Shown in pieces: positions 1 to 9,230 of a stretch of 64,000 bases of DNA (position 1 is the first letter of the stretch; each line of letters opens with the position of its first letter). This DNA is from Methyloversatilis sp. (GTDB lineage: Bacteria > Pseudomonadota > Gammaproteobacteria > Burkholderiales > Rhodocyclaceae), in NCBI GenBank assembly GCA_016791045.1, contig JAEUNO010000003.1, forward strand, positions 1 through 64,000. The letters are read 5' to 3'. Position numbers and translations under genes: made by a program. The notes beneath the pieces were generated by a model. It was not told the origin of the DNA. It made no database searches and was given only the letters and a program-made list of their open reading frames with translations.

Positions 1-1444
1 GGCCGTAGTCGGCGTTCCAGCTTTCGAGCTGCTTGCGCGCGGCGTCGGCGAAGGTCACCTGGCCAGCGCCGTAGATCTTGGTGGCGATGGTGGTGATCTT
101 GTCCTGCAGCGTGGCGTTGGCGTCGTACACGAAGGTGTGCTTGCCGGGCGCGTTGTCGCAGATGTCGGCGACCATGCGGGCCAGTTCTTCGGCGCCGGCA
201 CCACCGCTCGCCCAGTGGCGGGCAATGACGAACTTGCCGCCGAGGGCTTCGATGCGGCTCTTGAGCAGCGCGATTTCGGCGTCGGTGTCGAAGGTGAAGT
301 GATTGACCGACACGACGCACGGCAGGCCGTAGTGCTCCTTGATGTTCTTCAGGTGGCGCTCGATGTTGCAGATGCCCTTTTCGAGCGCGGCCAGGTTTTC
401 CTGGTTCAGCTCTTCCTTCTTCACGCCGCCGTGGAACTTGAGCGCGCGGATGGTGGCGACCAGCACTACGGCGGCGGGGTTGAGCCCGGCCATGCGGCAC
501 TTGATGTCGATGAATTTCTCGGCACCCAGGTCGGCACCGAAGCCGGCTTCGGTCACGACGTAGTCGGCCATCTTCAGGCCTGCCTTGGTCGCGGTGACCG
601 AGTTGCAGCCGTGCGCGATGTTGGCGAACGGGCCGCCGTGGATGATGGCCGGGTTGTTTTCCAGCGTCTGCACGATGTTCGGCTTGATCGCGTCCTTCAG
701 CAGCGTGGCCATGGCGCCCTGCGCCTTCAGGTCGCTGGCGTAGATCGGCTTCTTGTCGCCCAGCGTGTAGCCGATGATGATGCGGCCGAGGCGTTCCTTC
801 AGGTCCGACATCGAACCGGCCAGACACAGGATGGCCATCACTTCGGAGGCCACGACGATGTCGTAGCCGTCTTCGCGCACGAAGCCGTTGGCCGTGCCGC
901 CCAGGCCGATGGTGATCTTGCGCAGCGCGCGGTCGTTCATGTCGACCACACGCTTCCACTGGATGAGGCGCGGGTCGATGCGCAGCTCGTTGCCGTGGTT
1001 GATGTGGTTGTCGATGAGCGCCGACAGCAGGTTGTGCGCGGCACCGATGGCGTGGAAGTCACCGGTGAAGTGCAGGTTGATGTCTTCCATCGGCACGATC
1101 TGCGCGTAGCCGCCGCCGGCCGCGCCGCCCTTCACGCCGAACACCGGCCCGAGCGACGGCTCGCGCAGGCAGATCATGGTTTTCTTGCCGATGCGGTTCA
1201 GCGCGTCGCCCAGACCGACGGTGGTGGTGGTCTTACCTTCGCCGGCCGGCGTCGGGCTGATGGCGGTGACCAGGATGAGCTTGCCGTCGGGACGGTCTTT
1301 CAGCGTATTCAGGTATTCCAGCGACACCTTGGCCTTGTAGTGGCCGTACGGCTCGATCGCGTCTTCCGGGATGCCCAGCTTGGACACGACCTCGCTGATG
1401 CGCTGCATTTTCGCCTGCTGGGCGATTTCGATATCGGATGCCAT
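1..1444 (-). CDS. fhs: Formate--tetrahydrofolate ligase, 3' end cut by window edge
   Basis: Makes 10-formyl-THF from formate, THF and ATP in the cytosol, the entry of formate carbon into the serine cycle. The frame opens at ATG 1444 ([10 protein letters not shown]) and stays open to base 1, giving 481 residues of a family usually near 557, so about 75 C-terminal residues lie outside. The nucleotide loop [12 protein letters not shown] is at residues 64-75, and the following sequence is continuous FTHFS-type protein without gaps. It is last in the leftward set mtkA-mtkB-ppc-mcl-fhs, 83 bases after mcl. Family assignment is firm; the role in C1 assimilation is inferred from its neighbours. Confidence 0.97.
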   Translation of the reverse strand, partial: MASDIEIAQQAKMQRISEVVSKLGIPEDAIEPYGHYKAKVSLEYLNTLKDRPDGKLILVTAISPTPAGEGKTTTTVGLGDALNRIGKKTMICLREPSLGPVFGVKGGAAGGGYAQIVPMEDINLHFTGDFHAIGAAHNLLSALIDNHINHGNELRIDPRLIQWKRVVDMNDRALRKITIGLGGTANGFVREDGYDIVVASEVMAILCLAGSMSDLKERLGRIIIGYTLGDKKPIYASDLKAQGAMATLLKDAIKPNIVQTLENNPAIIHGGPFANIAHGCNSVTATKAGLKMADYVVTEAGFGADLGAEKFIDIKCRMAGLNPAAVVLVATIRALKFHGGVKKEELNQENLAALEKGICNIERHLKNIKEHYGLPCVVSVNHFTFDTDAEIALLKSRIEALGGKFVIARHWASGGAGAEELARMVADICDNAPGKHTFVYDANATLQDKITTIATKIYGAGQVTFADAARKQLESWNADYG

Positions 1445-1527
1445 ATCGGTTTTTTCCGTGTAATCGTGGATCGGTTGATGACGCAGCGGGCAGCGCCCGC
1501 CGCAGTCCCTCTATATATATGCAGCGA

Positions 1528-2505
1528 TCAGGTCGCCGCGGCGATGCTGTCGGCCTTGGCGATCAGCGCCTCGGCCATGCGGATGCTGGCGATGTCGATC
1601 AGGCGACCGTCGAGCGACACCGCACCGCGACCTTCCCTCGCCGCCTGCGCCATCGCTTCGAGGATGCGCCGGGCCTTGGTCACTTCGGCGGCCGACGGCG
1701 TGTACACCGTGTTGGCCAGTTCGATCTGCGACGGGTGGATGGCCCACTTGCCTTCGTAGCCCAGCACCGCGGCGCGATTCGCCGCCGAAATATAGCCGTC
1801 CGGATCGTTGAAGTCACCAAACGGACCGTCGATCGGGCGCAGGCCGTAGGCGCGGCAGGCCACCATCATGCGCGTCTGCGCGGCGTGCCACGGGTCGGTC
1901 CAGAAGGCCTGGCGGTTGCCGGCTTCGTCCTTGTCGCTCAGCACGACGCTGTCCTTGTTCACGCCGCCGATGACGGTCGTGCGGGCACGCGTCGAGGCGG
2001 CGTAGTCGGCGACGCCGAAGCTCATCGCTTCGAGGCGCTTCGACGACTGGGCGATCGCTTCCACATTGGCCATGCCGAGCGCGGTCTCGATCAGCACTTC
2101 GAAGCCGATGCGCTTGGTGCGCTTCTTCGCCGCCTCGATCTGCGTGACCATCATGTCGACGGCGTACACGTCGGCGGCCGTGCCGGCCTTCGGGATCAGG
2201 ATCATGTCCAGGCGCGGGCAGGCTTCGACGATGTCGACCACGTCGCGGTACATGTAGTGGGTGTCGAGACCGTTGATGCGCACCATCATCGTCTTGGTGC
2301 CCCAGTCGATCTCGTTCAGGCCCTGGATGATGTTCTTGCGTGCCTGTTCCTTGTCATCCGGTGCGACCGCGTCTTCGCAGTCCAGAAAGATAATGTCGGC
2401 AGCCGACTTGGCGGCCTTTTCGAACATGCCCGGGTTGGAACCCGGGACGGCGAGTTCGGAACGGTGCAGGCGCGGTGTGGCTTGTTCGATGATCGTGAAG
2501 CTCAT
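1528..2505 (-). CDS. mcl: Malyl-CoA lyase
   Basis: Cleaves L-malyl-CoA to acetyl-CoA and glyoxylate, the step that releases the C2 product of the serine cycle. The 325-residue protein belongs to the HpcH/HpaI aldolase (CitE-like) family. Visible family features are the acidic metal-site stretch FLDCEDAVAP near residues 40-49, the glutamate in LIETALG, and the C-terminal KWAIHPSQI segment. The length fits MclA of serine-cycle methylotrophs. The start ATG at 2505 has a GGAGGAG site 6 bases upstream. Its place directly after ppc and mtkAB supports malyl-CoA over citramalyl-CoA or beta-methylmalyl-CoA as the main substrate, though related lyases can use several. Confidence 0.95.
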   Translation of the reverse strand: MSFTIIEQATPRLHRSELAVPGSNPGMFEKAAKSAADIIFLDCEDAVAPDDKEQARKNIIQGLNEIDWGTKTMMVRINGLDTHYMYRDVVDIVEACPRLDMILIPKAGTAADVYAVDMMVTQIEAAKKRTKRIGFEVLIETALGMANVEAIAQSSKRLEAMSFGVADYAASTRARTTVIGGVNKDSVVLSDKDEAGNRQAFWTDPWHAAQTRMMVACRAYGLRPIDGPFGDFNDPDGYISAANRAAVLGYEGKWAIHPSQIELANTVYTPSAAEVTKARRILEAMAQAAREGRGAVSLDGRLIDIASIRMAEALIAKADSIAAAT

Positions 2506-2575
2506 GGATGTCTCCTCCGGTGATGGTGCGAATGTTGAACGAATGGTTGGAAAGCGATGGATGGCGGTCCGTCGG

Positions 2576-5332
2576 TCAGCCGGTGGCGCCGAAACCGGCG
2601 GCCACGCAGTTGATCGACAGCAGCAGCGCCTTGCGGAATTCCTCCTTGCGCGCCGCGTCGTCGGTCTGGCGGTAGGCGCGCAGCAGGCCGATCTGCTGCC
2701 GGCTGACCTGATTGACCACCGGCAGGCGGTGCGCCAGTTTCTGGCGGTAGTCAGGGAAGCGTTCGGCCAGCGTGCGCGAACCGGACAGCTTCAGGATCTG
2801 GCTGCAGGTGATTTCGTGCTCGCGCACGATCATGCCGAACACCTCTTCGCGCACGCCGGCGTCGGCCACCAGCAGGCTGTATTCGCGCGCCAGTTCGAGA
2901 TCGACCACGGCGAGCGTCTTTTCGACCTCGTCGACGATCAGCCGGAACAGCGGCGACTCGTTGAACATGCGCGCCAGCAGCGCCTCGCCGCTGGCCCCGC
3001 GCACGCGCGTGAAATTGGCCAGACTGGAGCCGACGCCGTACCAGCCGGTGATCAGGTGGCGGTTCTGCGCCCACGCGAACACCCACGGAATGGCCCGCAG
3101 CTCGGCCAGCGAACGCGCGCCGAAGCGGCGCGCCGGTCGCGAGCCGATGTTGAGCAACGAAATTTCGTCGAGCGGGCTGGCTTCCTGGAAGTAGCTCACC
3201 AGACCGGCATGGCCGATCAGGTTGGCGTAGGCGGCGTGCGCCGCGCCCGACAGGGCTTCGAGTGCGTCGTCGAATTCGGCCACCAGCGTGATGCCGTCGC
3301 TGCGACCCGACTTCAGCGCGTGGTCGAACACGCTGGCGGCCAGCAATTCGAGATTGAACGCGGCCGTGCCCTTGTTCGCATACTTGGAAGAAATGACCTC
3401 GCCCTGTTCGGTCAGGCGGAAGATGCCCTGGATCGAACCGGCCGGCTGCGCCGCGATGGCACGCCCCGCCGGCACGCCGCCGCGGCTGACCGAACCGCCG
3501 CGGCCGTGGAAGAAGGCGATCTTCACGCCGGCTTCCGCGCCGACCGAGGTCAGCTTCATCTGCGCCTTGTACAGTTCCCAGTTCGACGACAGGAAGCCGC
3601 CGTCCTTGTTCGAATCCGAGTAGCCGATCATCACTTCCTGCACGCCGCCGAGCGCACGCACCGAGCGCTTGATCAGCGGCATGGCCAGCAGCTCGCGCAT
3701 GATGGCCGGCGCGCGGCGCAGGTCATCGATGGTTTCGAACAGCGGCATGATGGGCAGCGCGCAGCGCTCTACGCCGCCCGGGTCGGCATACAGCCCGGCC
3801 TCCTTGGCCAGCAGATAGACACCGAGCACGTCCGACACATTGCGCGTCATGCTCAATATGAAGCTGCCGAAGGCGTCGCGACCCAAGCGCGGCCGCAGTT
3901 CGGCGATCAGCCGGAACAGGCCCAGGGTTTCGCTGGCCACCGCCGGCAGTTCGTCGAAGTCGCGCGGGCCGCTGCGCGGCTGAGCCAGTTCGGCGAGCAG
4001 CCAGTCGCGCCACTCGGCGCCAGTCTGCTCGGGTGCCGGCGCATCGGCCGGCTCGCCGCGGCTGGCGCGCCACAGCGCTTCCAGCGTCTGGGTGACGCGG
4101 GTGGAGTTTTCGCGCAGGTCGAGCCGCACGGTGCTGAAGCGGAACACTTCGACCTGGCGGCGCACCGGACGCACTTCGCTGCCGGCCAGCTCGGCCAGAC
4201 CGCAGTCCGCCAGGCCGGTTTCCAGCGTGCGCAGATCGGCGATCAGACGCTCGGCCGATTCATAGCCGTGGCGCGCGCCGGCGTCGTTCGGCTCGCCCAG
4301 CGCATCGGCGATGCTGTCGTCGAGCCGGGCCAGCATGCACACCAGGAACTGGCGGAACGGCTCGCCCGGATTGCGCGCGGCGATCGCATTGCCGTCGCTG
4401 CGCTCTTCCAGCGCCAGCGTCAGCGCGTCGCGGAAGTCGTCCGGCAGCGCAAGCGCCGCCTCGGTCACCGACAGGCTGCGCACCAGATCGAACACGCTCT
4501 GCCGGTGACGGCGCAGCGCGGCCAGCCGGCATTCGGTCAGCGCGCCGCGCGTGATGGCGTTGGTGACGAAGGGATTGCCGTCGCGGTCACCGCCGATCCA
4601 CGAACCGAATTCGAGAAAGCCGGGCAATCCGGCTTCGTCGGCGCCAAAGTGTTCGGCCATCGCCTCGTCGGCGCGCGCCAGCACGTCGGGGGCGACGTCG
4701 AACAGGGTTTCGTTGAAGAAGTGCAGGCCCCAGGCGATTTCCTGCGACACGTTGGGCTTTTCCAGCCGCAGTTCGCCGGTCAGCCAGAGCAGTTCGATTT
4801 CATTGCGCAGCGTGCTTTCGAGCGCGGTGCGCTCGCGCGGCGTCCAGCGCGGCGATTCGAGATCGATCAGCAGGCGGTAGATGCGGCGGTGCCGTTCCAG
4901 CACGGTCACCCGCTTGGCTTCGGTCGGGTGGGCGGTCAGCACCGGCCGCACCTTCAGGCCGGCGAACGCGGCACGCACCGCGTCGGCACTCAGGCCGGCC
5001 TTGCGGGCGGCGGCGAACACATGGGCAAAGGTGCCGGGCAGGCATTCCCGCCCCTGCAGCCGCTCGACTTCGCGCCGCTTGCGCATGCCGCCATTCTGTT
5101 CGGCGATCGACAGCAGCTGGAACAGGATGCCCTGCGCCTGAATGGCGCGGCCGAGCATCTGCGGCGACAGCCCGGCGCCCGAGGTGCCGCCGGACAGCAC
5201 GTTCAGCAATTCGGGATGATGGCGCCGGACCACGTCGCGCAGCAGCGCGAACAGCAGGTCGACCGCCTTCTCGGAAAAATCGTGCCCCGGTGCGTCGGAC
5301 GACGCCGGGACGGAAACGGGATCACTCACCAC
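2576..5332 (-). CDS. ppc: Phosphoenolpyruvate carboxylase
   Basis: Adds bicarbonate to PEP to form oxaloacetate, the CO2-fixing step of the serine cycle. The 918-residue protein has the two PEPC signatures: VLTAHPTEAKR at residues 131-141 with catalytic His135, and GYSDSNKDGGFLSS in the middle. It also has the Arg/Gly loop FHGRGGSVSRGG and a C-terminus ending GATG like the usual NTG end. The start appears to be GTG at 5332 or the adjacent GTG at 5329; no strong ribosome site precedes either. Methylotroph PEPCs of this role are known to be insensitive to acetyl-CoA; whether this one is cannot be read here. It lies between mtkB and mcl. Confidence 0.97.
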   Translation of the reverse strand: MVSDPVSVPASSDAPGHDFSEKAVDLLFALLRDVVRRHHPELLNVLSGGTSGAGLSPQMLGRAIQAQGILFQLLSIAEQNGGMRKRREVERLQGRECLPGTFAHVFAAARKAGLSADAVRAAFAGLKVRPVLTAHPTEAKRVTVLERHRRIYRLLIDLESPRWTPRERTALESTLRNEIELLWLTGELRLEKPNVSQEIAWGLHFFNETLFDVAPDVLARADEAMAEHFGADEAGLPGFLEFGSWIGGDRDGNPFVTNAITRGALTECRLAALRRHRQSVFDLVRSLSVTEAALALPDDFRDALTLALEERSDGNAIAARNPGEPFRQFLVCMLARLDDSIADALGEPNDAGARHGYESAERLIADLRTLETGLADCGLAELAGSEVRPVRRQVEVFRFSTVRLDLRENSTRVTQTLEALWRASRGEPADAPAPEQTGAEWRDWLLAELAQPRSGPRDFDELPAVASETLGLFRLIAELRPRLGRDAFGSFILSMTRNVSDVLGVYLLAKEAGLYADPGGVERCALPIMPLFETIDDLRRAPAIMRELLAMPLIKRSVRALGGVQEVMIGYSDSNKDGGFLSSNWELYKAQMKLTSVGAEAGVKIAFFHGRGGSVSRGGVPAGRAIAAQPAGSIQGIFRLTEQGEVISSKYANKGTAAFNLELLAASVFDHALKSGRSDGITLVAEFDDALEALSGAAHAAYANLIGHAGLVSYFQEASPLDEISLLNIGSRPARRFGARSLAELRAIPWVFAWAQNRHLITGWYGVGSSLANFTRVRGASGEALLARMFNESPLFRLIVDEVEKTLAVVDLELAREYSLLVADAGVREEVFGMIVREHEITCSQILKLSGSRTLAERFPDYRQKLAHRLPVVNQVSRQQIGLLRAYRQTDDAARKEEFRKALLLSINCVAAGFGATG

Positions 5333-5361
5333 GATGGACTTTCGCTGGTCGAGGTTGGGCG

Positions 5362-5394
5362 CTGTCCGCCGGACCGGAGCGGCCCGACGGACAG
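5362..5394 (-). other. Stem-loop between mtkB and ppc
   Basis: A 7-bp inverted repeat CTGTCCG/CGGACAG (5362-5368 and 5388-5394) encloses a GC-rich loop in the 102-base gap between mtkB stop and ppc start. No U-run follows, so it is not a standard terminator. It may stabilise or process the polycistronic message; function is unproven. Confidence 0.35.
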
Positions 5395-5434
5395 TGCAGC
5401 GCGGCGCAGCGCGCCGGGATCGGACGTGTTTCGA

Positions 5435-6322
5435 TCAGAGCTTGGCCATCATGGCGGCGACGGTGGTGCCCAGTTCGCCCGCACTCGGGGCAACCGACAG
5501 ACCGTAGGAGCGCATGATGTCCGACTTCTCCGCAGCCGAATCGCCGGCGGCCGAAATGATGGCGCCGGCGTGGCCCATGCGGCGGCCCTTCGGCGCCGTC
5601 AGGCCGGCGACGTAGCCGACCACCGGCTTGCTCATGTTTTCCTTCACCCAGGCCGACGCTTCCGCTTCCTGCGGGCCGCCGATCTCGCCGATCATCACGA
5701 CCGCCGTCGTTTCCGGATCTTCTTCGAACTTCATCAGGTGATCGAGGAAGGACGAGCCGTTGATCGGGTCGCCGCCGATGCCGACCGAGGTCGACACGCC
5801 GATGCCCAGTGCCTTCATCTGCGCCGCGGCTTCGTAGCCCAGCGTGCCCGAGCGCGACACGATGCCGACCGTGCCCTGCTTGTAGATATGGCCGGGCATG
5901 ATGCCCAGCATGGCCTTGCCCGGGCTGATGATGCCGGCGCAGTTCGGGCCGACCATCAGGGTGCGGCGCTCCTTCGGGTAGCGCATCAGGTAGCGCTTGA
6001 CGCGCATCATGTCCTGCGCCGGGATGCCGTCGGTGATCGAACACACCAGCTGGATGCCGGCATCGGCCGCTTCCATGATGGCGTCGGCGCAGAAGGCCGG
6101 CGCCACGAAGGTGATGCTGGCTTCCGCCCCGGTCGCCGCGACCGCTTCGGCCACCGTGTTGAACACCGGCTTGCCCAGATGGGTCGAGCCGCCCTTGCCC
6201 GGCGTGACGCCGCCGACCACATTGGTGCCGTACTCGATCATTTCCTTGGCGTGGAAGCTGCCTTTGTCGCCGGTGAAACCCTGGACGATGATCTTGGTTT
6301 TCTCGTTGATCAGAATGCTCAT
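5435..6322 (-). CDS. mtkB: Malate thiokinase (malate--CoA ligase) alpha subunit
   Basis: Partner of MtkA in making malyl-CoA from malate, CoA and ATP. The 295-residue protein is a SucD-type alpha subunit: CoA-binding Rossmann N-terminus ([11 protein letters not shown] near residues 15-25) and the active-site histidine His251 in [10 protein letters not shown], which carries the phosphoryl group in this family. The start ATG 6322 is preceded by AGAGGA. Sequence alone does not fully separate malate from succinate thiokinase. The call rests on the cluster with ppc, mcl, sga, hprA and mtdA, as in Methylorubrum extorquens. Some methylotroph enzymes accept both acids, so it might also serve the TCA cycle. 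Confidence 0.9.
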   Translation of the reverse strand: MSILINEKTKIIVQGFTGDKGSFHAKEMIEYGTNVVGGVTPGKGGSTHLGKPVFNTVAEAVAATGAEASITFVAPAFCADAIMEAADAGIQLVCSITDGIPAQDMMRVKRYLMRYPKERRTLMVGPNCAGIISPGKAMLGIMPGHIYKQGTVGIVSRSGTLGYEAAAQMKALGIGVSTSVGIGGDPINGSSFLDHLMKFEEDPETTAVVMIGEIGGPQEAEASAWVKENMSKPVVGYVAGLTAPKGRRMGHAGAIISAAGDSAAEKSDIMRSYGLSVAPSAGELGTTVAAMMAKL

Positions 6323-6356
6323 GTCTAAATCCTCTTGTGCATCGGTTATCCGCTAC

Positions 6357-6428
6357 GCGCCGCGCGCCGGGCCGCCCCGGGGGGCGAGCGCTGCCCCCTC
6401 GGGGGCAGCGAACGAAGTAAGCGTGGGT
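6357..6428. repeat. REP-like GC-rich palindromic element between mtkA and mtkB
   Basis: The 116-base gap inside the mtkA-mtkB pair holds a dense palindromic stretch. Its core is a 9-bp perfect stem CGCTGCCCC/GGGGCAGCG with a 4-base loop (6389-6410), flanked by GGGCCGCCCCGG and by an AACGAAGTAAGCGTGGG tail. The same layout (C/G-block hairpin followed by an AACGNAGTNAGCGTGG tail) recurs as an intergenic repeat in many Burkholderiales and Rhodocyclales, from memory. No T-run follows, so processing or mRNA stability is more likely than termination. Only one copy was seen in this window. Confidence 0.5.
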
Positions 6429-6438
6429 ATCCTTCTAC

Positions 6439-7614
6439 TCAGCTCGCCGCGTGGGCGCGCGCCGCTTCGACCGCCTTCTTCGCCGCTTCGGTGAGCGAGC
6501 TGGCGCTGATGATGGGCAGGCCGCTTTCGCGGATGATGCGCTGCCCTTCCTCTTCGTTCGTGCCGGCCAGGCGAACGATCAGCGGCACCGTGATGTCGAT
6601 GTCGTTGCACGCCTGCACCACGCCCTGGGCGACCCAGTCGCAGCGGTTGATACCGGCGAAGATGTTCACCAGGATGGCCTTGACGTTCTTGTCCGACAGC
6701 ACGAGGCGGAAGGAATTGGCCACGCGCTCGGGCGAGGCGCCACCACCGACGTCGAGGAAGTTGGCCGGTGCGCCGCCGGCGTACTTGATGGTGTCCATCG
6801 TGGCCATGGCCAGACCGGCGCCATTGATGATGCAGCCGATGTCACCGTCCAGACCCACGTAGTTCAGGTTGTGCTCGGCCGCCTGCACTTCGCGCGGATC
6901 CTCCTGCGACGGGTCGCGCATGTCGGCCACGGCGCGCTGACGGAACATCGCGTTGTCGTCGAACGACATCTTGGCGTCGAGTGCCAGAACGCGGTCGTCC
7001 TTGGTGACGACCAGCGGGTTGATTTCGACCATGGTCGCGTCGAGATCGCGGAAGGCGCGGTAGGCGCCCATGATCGCGGTGACCGCACGCGACACCTGCT
7101 TGATGTTGAGCTTCAGGCCGAAGGCGATCTGCCGCGCCTGGAAGGCCTGCAGGCCGACCGCCGGCTCGACCACGACCTGCATGATCTTTTCCGGCGCGGT
7201 GTTGGCCAGTTCCTCGATATCCATGCCGCCTTCGGCCGAGGCAATCACGCGCACCCGCTCTGCCTTCCGGTCGAGCACGATGCCCAGATACAATTCGCGC
7301 TCGAACGGCTCGGCAACTTCAACGTACACCCGCTGCACCGGCTTGCCTTCAGGGCCGGTCTGCACCGTCACCAGACGCTTGCCGAGCAGTTCGCGCGCCG
7401 CTGCATCGACCTCGTGGTAGGTCTTGCACAGCTTGATGCCGCCTGCCTTGCCGCGCGCCCCGGAGTGCACCTGCGCCTTCACGGCCCAGTGCCAGCCCCC
7501 CAGTTCGGTCGCCGTGTAGACAGCCTGATCCGGGCTGTAGGCCACGCTGCCGCGCGGCACCGGAACTCCGAAACCGGCCAGCAACTCTTTCGCTTGGTAT
7601 TCGTGAATGTCCAT
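6439..7614 (-). CDS. mtkA: Malate thiokinase (malate--CoA ligase) beta subunit
   Basis: ATP-grasp subunit that with MtkB activates malate to malyl-CoA. The 391-residue protein starts [12 protein letters not shown], the standard N-terminus of SucC-type beta subunits. It contains the ATP-grasp fold ([14 protein letters not shown] near residues 46-59), the MVEINPLVV segment, and the C-terminal CoA-ligase domain ([16 protein letters not shown]). The start ATG 7614 has AAGG 7 bases upstream. It is the first gene of the leftward set and faces glyA across a 272-base control region. Succinate--CoA ligase is the alternative reading; context favours malate. Confidence 0.9.
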   Translation of the reverse strand: MDIHEYQAKELLAGFGVPVPRGSVAYSPDQAVYTATELGGWHWAVKAQVHSGARGKAGGIKLCKTYHEVDAAARELLGKRLVTVQTGPEGKPVQRVYVEVAEPFERELYLGIVLDRKAERVRVIASAEGGMDIEELANTAPEKIMQVVVEPAVGLQAFQARQIAFGLKLNIKQVSRAVTAIMGAYRAFRDLDATMVEINPLVVTKDDRVLALDAKMSFDDNAMFRQRAVADMRDPSQEDPREVQAAEHNLNYVGLDGDIGCIINGAGLAMATMDTIKYAGGAPANFLDVGGGASPERVANSFRLVLSDKNVKAILVNIFAGINRCDWVAQGVVQACNDIDITVPLIVRLAGTNEEEGQRIIRESGLPIISASSLTEAAKKAVEAARAHAAS

Positions 7615-7886
7615 GCTCCACCTTCTGTCAGATTGAATTCAGAGGACTGTTTGTCGCCGCATCACCGGCGCCCCGACATCGGGCAGCACGGAGGTCCGAA
7701 ACGCAAACCTATGGATTTGATTATGGGTGAGGCCGTTTGAATTAAGCTTCACTTATACTTATCCCGGCGATAAGAAAGTCCGATACGAGGGCTTGCGTTC
7801 GTACGATATAGTTGATTTGTCTTGTTTTAGTTCACGCGCCGACGCCCGAAACCGGGCCAGACGCTCACTTCTCCGAAAGGCATCCC
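7615..7886. promoter_or_regulatory. Divergent control region between mtkA and glyA, with LysR-type dyad
   Basis: This 272-base gap must carry the promoters for both serine-cycle gene sets. It is more AT-rich than its flanks from about 7710 to 7840. A perfect 6-bp dyad CTTATC-N5-GATAAG lies at 7758-7774 and fits the T-N11-A rule of LysR-type operators (T7760, A7772). A TATACT hexamer at 7754-7759 overlaps its left arm and could be a -10 for glyA. An 8-base palindrome TCGTACGA sits at 7799-7806. LysR-type regulators of serine-cycle genes are known (QscR in M. extorquens), but none is encoded in this window, so the link is inference. Confidence 0.45.
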
Positions 7887-9140
7887 ATGTTTGACCCGAA
7901 ACAGACCATCGCCCATTCCGATCCCGAACTGTGGGCCGCCATGGAAGCGGAGTACGCACGTCAGGAACACCACATCGAGCTGATCGCGTCGGAAAACTAC
8001 GCCAGCCCTGCGGTCATGGAAGCGCAGGGTTCGGTACTGACGAACAAGTACGCAGAGGGTTATCCGGGCAAGCGCTACTACGGTGGCTGTGAGTTCGTCG
8101 ACGTCGCGGAACAGCTGGCCATCGATCGCCTGAAGACGCTGTTCGGTGCCGAGTTCGCCAACGTGCAGCCGCATTCGGGCTCGCAGGCCAACGCCGCCGT
8201 CTACATGTCGATGTTGCAGCCGGGCGACACCATCCTGGGCATGTCGCTGGCCCACGGCGGTCACCTGACGCACGGTTCGTCGGTGAACTTCTCCGGCAAG
8301 ATCTACAAGGGCGTCGCCTACGGTCTGGATCCGGAAACCGAAGCGATCGACTACAAGCAGGTCGAAATGCTGGCGCATGAATACAAGCCGAAGATGATCG
8401 TCGCCGGCGCGTCGGCCTACTCGCTGCACATCGATTTCCAGCGCTTCCGCGAGATCGCCGATTCGGTCGGCGCCTACCTGCTGGTCGACATGGCCCACTA
8501 CTCCGGCCTGGTTGCCGCCGGCCTGTACCCGAGCCCGATCGGCATCGCCGACTTCGTCACCTCGACCACGCACAAGACGCTGCGCGGCCCGCGCGGTGGC
8601 GTGATCATGGGCAAGGCCGAGTTCGAAAAGCCGATCAACTCGATGATTTTCCCGGGCATCCAGGGCGGTCCGCTGATGCACGTGATCGCCGCCAAGGCCG
8701 TCGCCTTCAAGGAAGCGGCATCGCCTGAATTCAAGGCCTATCAGCAACAGGTGCTGAACAACGCGCAGGTGATGGCGGAAACGCTGGTCGAGCGCGGCGT
8801 GCGCATCGTGTCCGGCCGCACCCAGTCGCACCTGTTCCTGGTTGACCTGCGCGCCAAGAACGTGACCGGCAAGGAAGCGGAAGCCGCGCTGGGCCGCGCC
8901 CACATTACGGTGAACAAGAACGCCATCCCGAACGATCCGCAAAAGCCGTTCGTCACCAGCGGCATCCGCATCGGCAGCCCGGCGATGACGACCCGCGGTT
9001 TCAAGGAAGCCGAGGCGAAGCAGGTGGCCAACCTGATCGTCGACGTACTCGAAGCACCCAACGACGACGCCGTGATCGCGCGTGTCGTCGCTGACGTCAC
9101 CCGGTTGTGCACCGCACTGCCGGTCTACGGACGCAAATAA
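7887..9140 (+). CDS. glyA: Serine hydroxymethyltransferase
   Basis: Transfers C1 from methylene-THF to glycine to give serine, the first committed step of the serine cycle; PLP enzyme in the cytosol. The 417-residue length is normal. The PLP lysine is Lys230 in [15 protein letters not shown], and the GGHLTHG loop is at residues 124-130. The frame is open further upstream, but ATG 7887 ([10 protein letters not shown]) matches family starts and has a GAAAGG site 6 bases before it. First gene of the rightward set, 90 bases before sga. A second glyA for biosynthesis may exist elsewhere; that cannot be judged here. Confidence 0.97.
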   Translation: MFDPKQTIAHSDPELWAAMEAEYARQEHHIELIASENYASPAVMEAQGSVLTNKYAEGYPGKRYYGGCEFVDVAEQLAIDRLKTLFGAEFANVQPHSGSQANAAVYMSMLQPGDTILGMSLAHGGHLTHGSSVNFSGKIYKGVAYGLDPETEAIDYKQVEMLAHEYKPKMIVAGASAYSLHIDFQRFREIADSVGAYLLVDMAHYSGLVAAGLYPSPIGIADFVTSTTHKTLRGPRGGVIMGKAEFEKPINSMIFPGIQGGPLMHVIAAKAVAFKEAASPEFKAYQQQVLNNAQVMAETLVERGVRIVSGRTQSHLFLVDLRAKNVTGKEAEAALGRAHITVNKNAIPNDPQKPFVTSGIRIGSPAMTTRGFKEAEAKQVANLIVDVLEAPNDDAVIARVVADVTRLCTALPVYGRK

Positions 9141-9230
9141 GGACTGCAGTGAGCGCCATGAACGCCACCAGGGAATGCCCGATTTCAGAACCTTCAAGAC
9201 TTAGAAACATTCATTTCAGGAGATTGACGT

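Noticed and set aside
137-1759. A 540-codon open frame on the plus strand across fhs and mcl
   Set aside because: Antisense to two well-identified enzymes and crosses their intergenic gap; no family resemblance.
2261-6328. A 1355-codon open frame on the plus strand
   Set aside because: It lies antisense to ppc and mtkB and has the Arg/Ala/His-rich composition of a GC-driven shadow frame. The minus strand encodes recognisable enzymes over the same bases.
5435-7614. Annotation of the pair as succinyl-CoA synthetase sucC/sucD
   Set aside because: The folds are the same, but the location among ppc, mcl and other serine-cycle genes favours malate thiokinase. The alternative is kept open in the entries.
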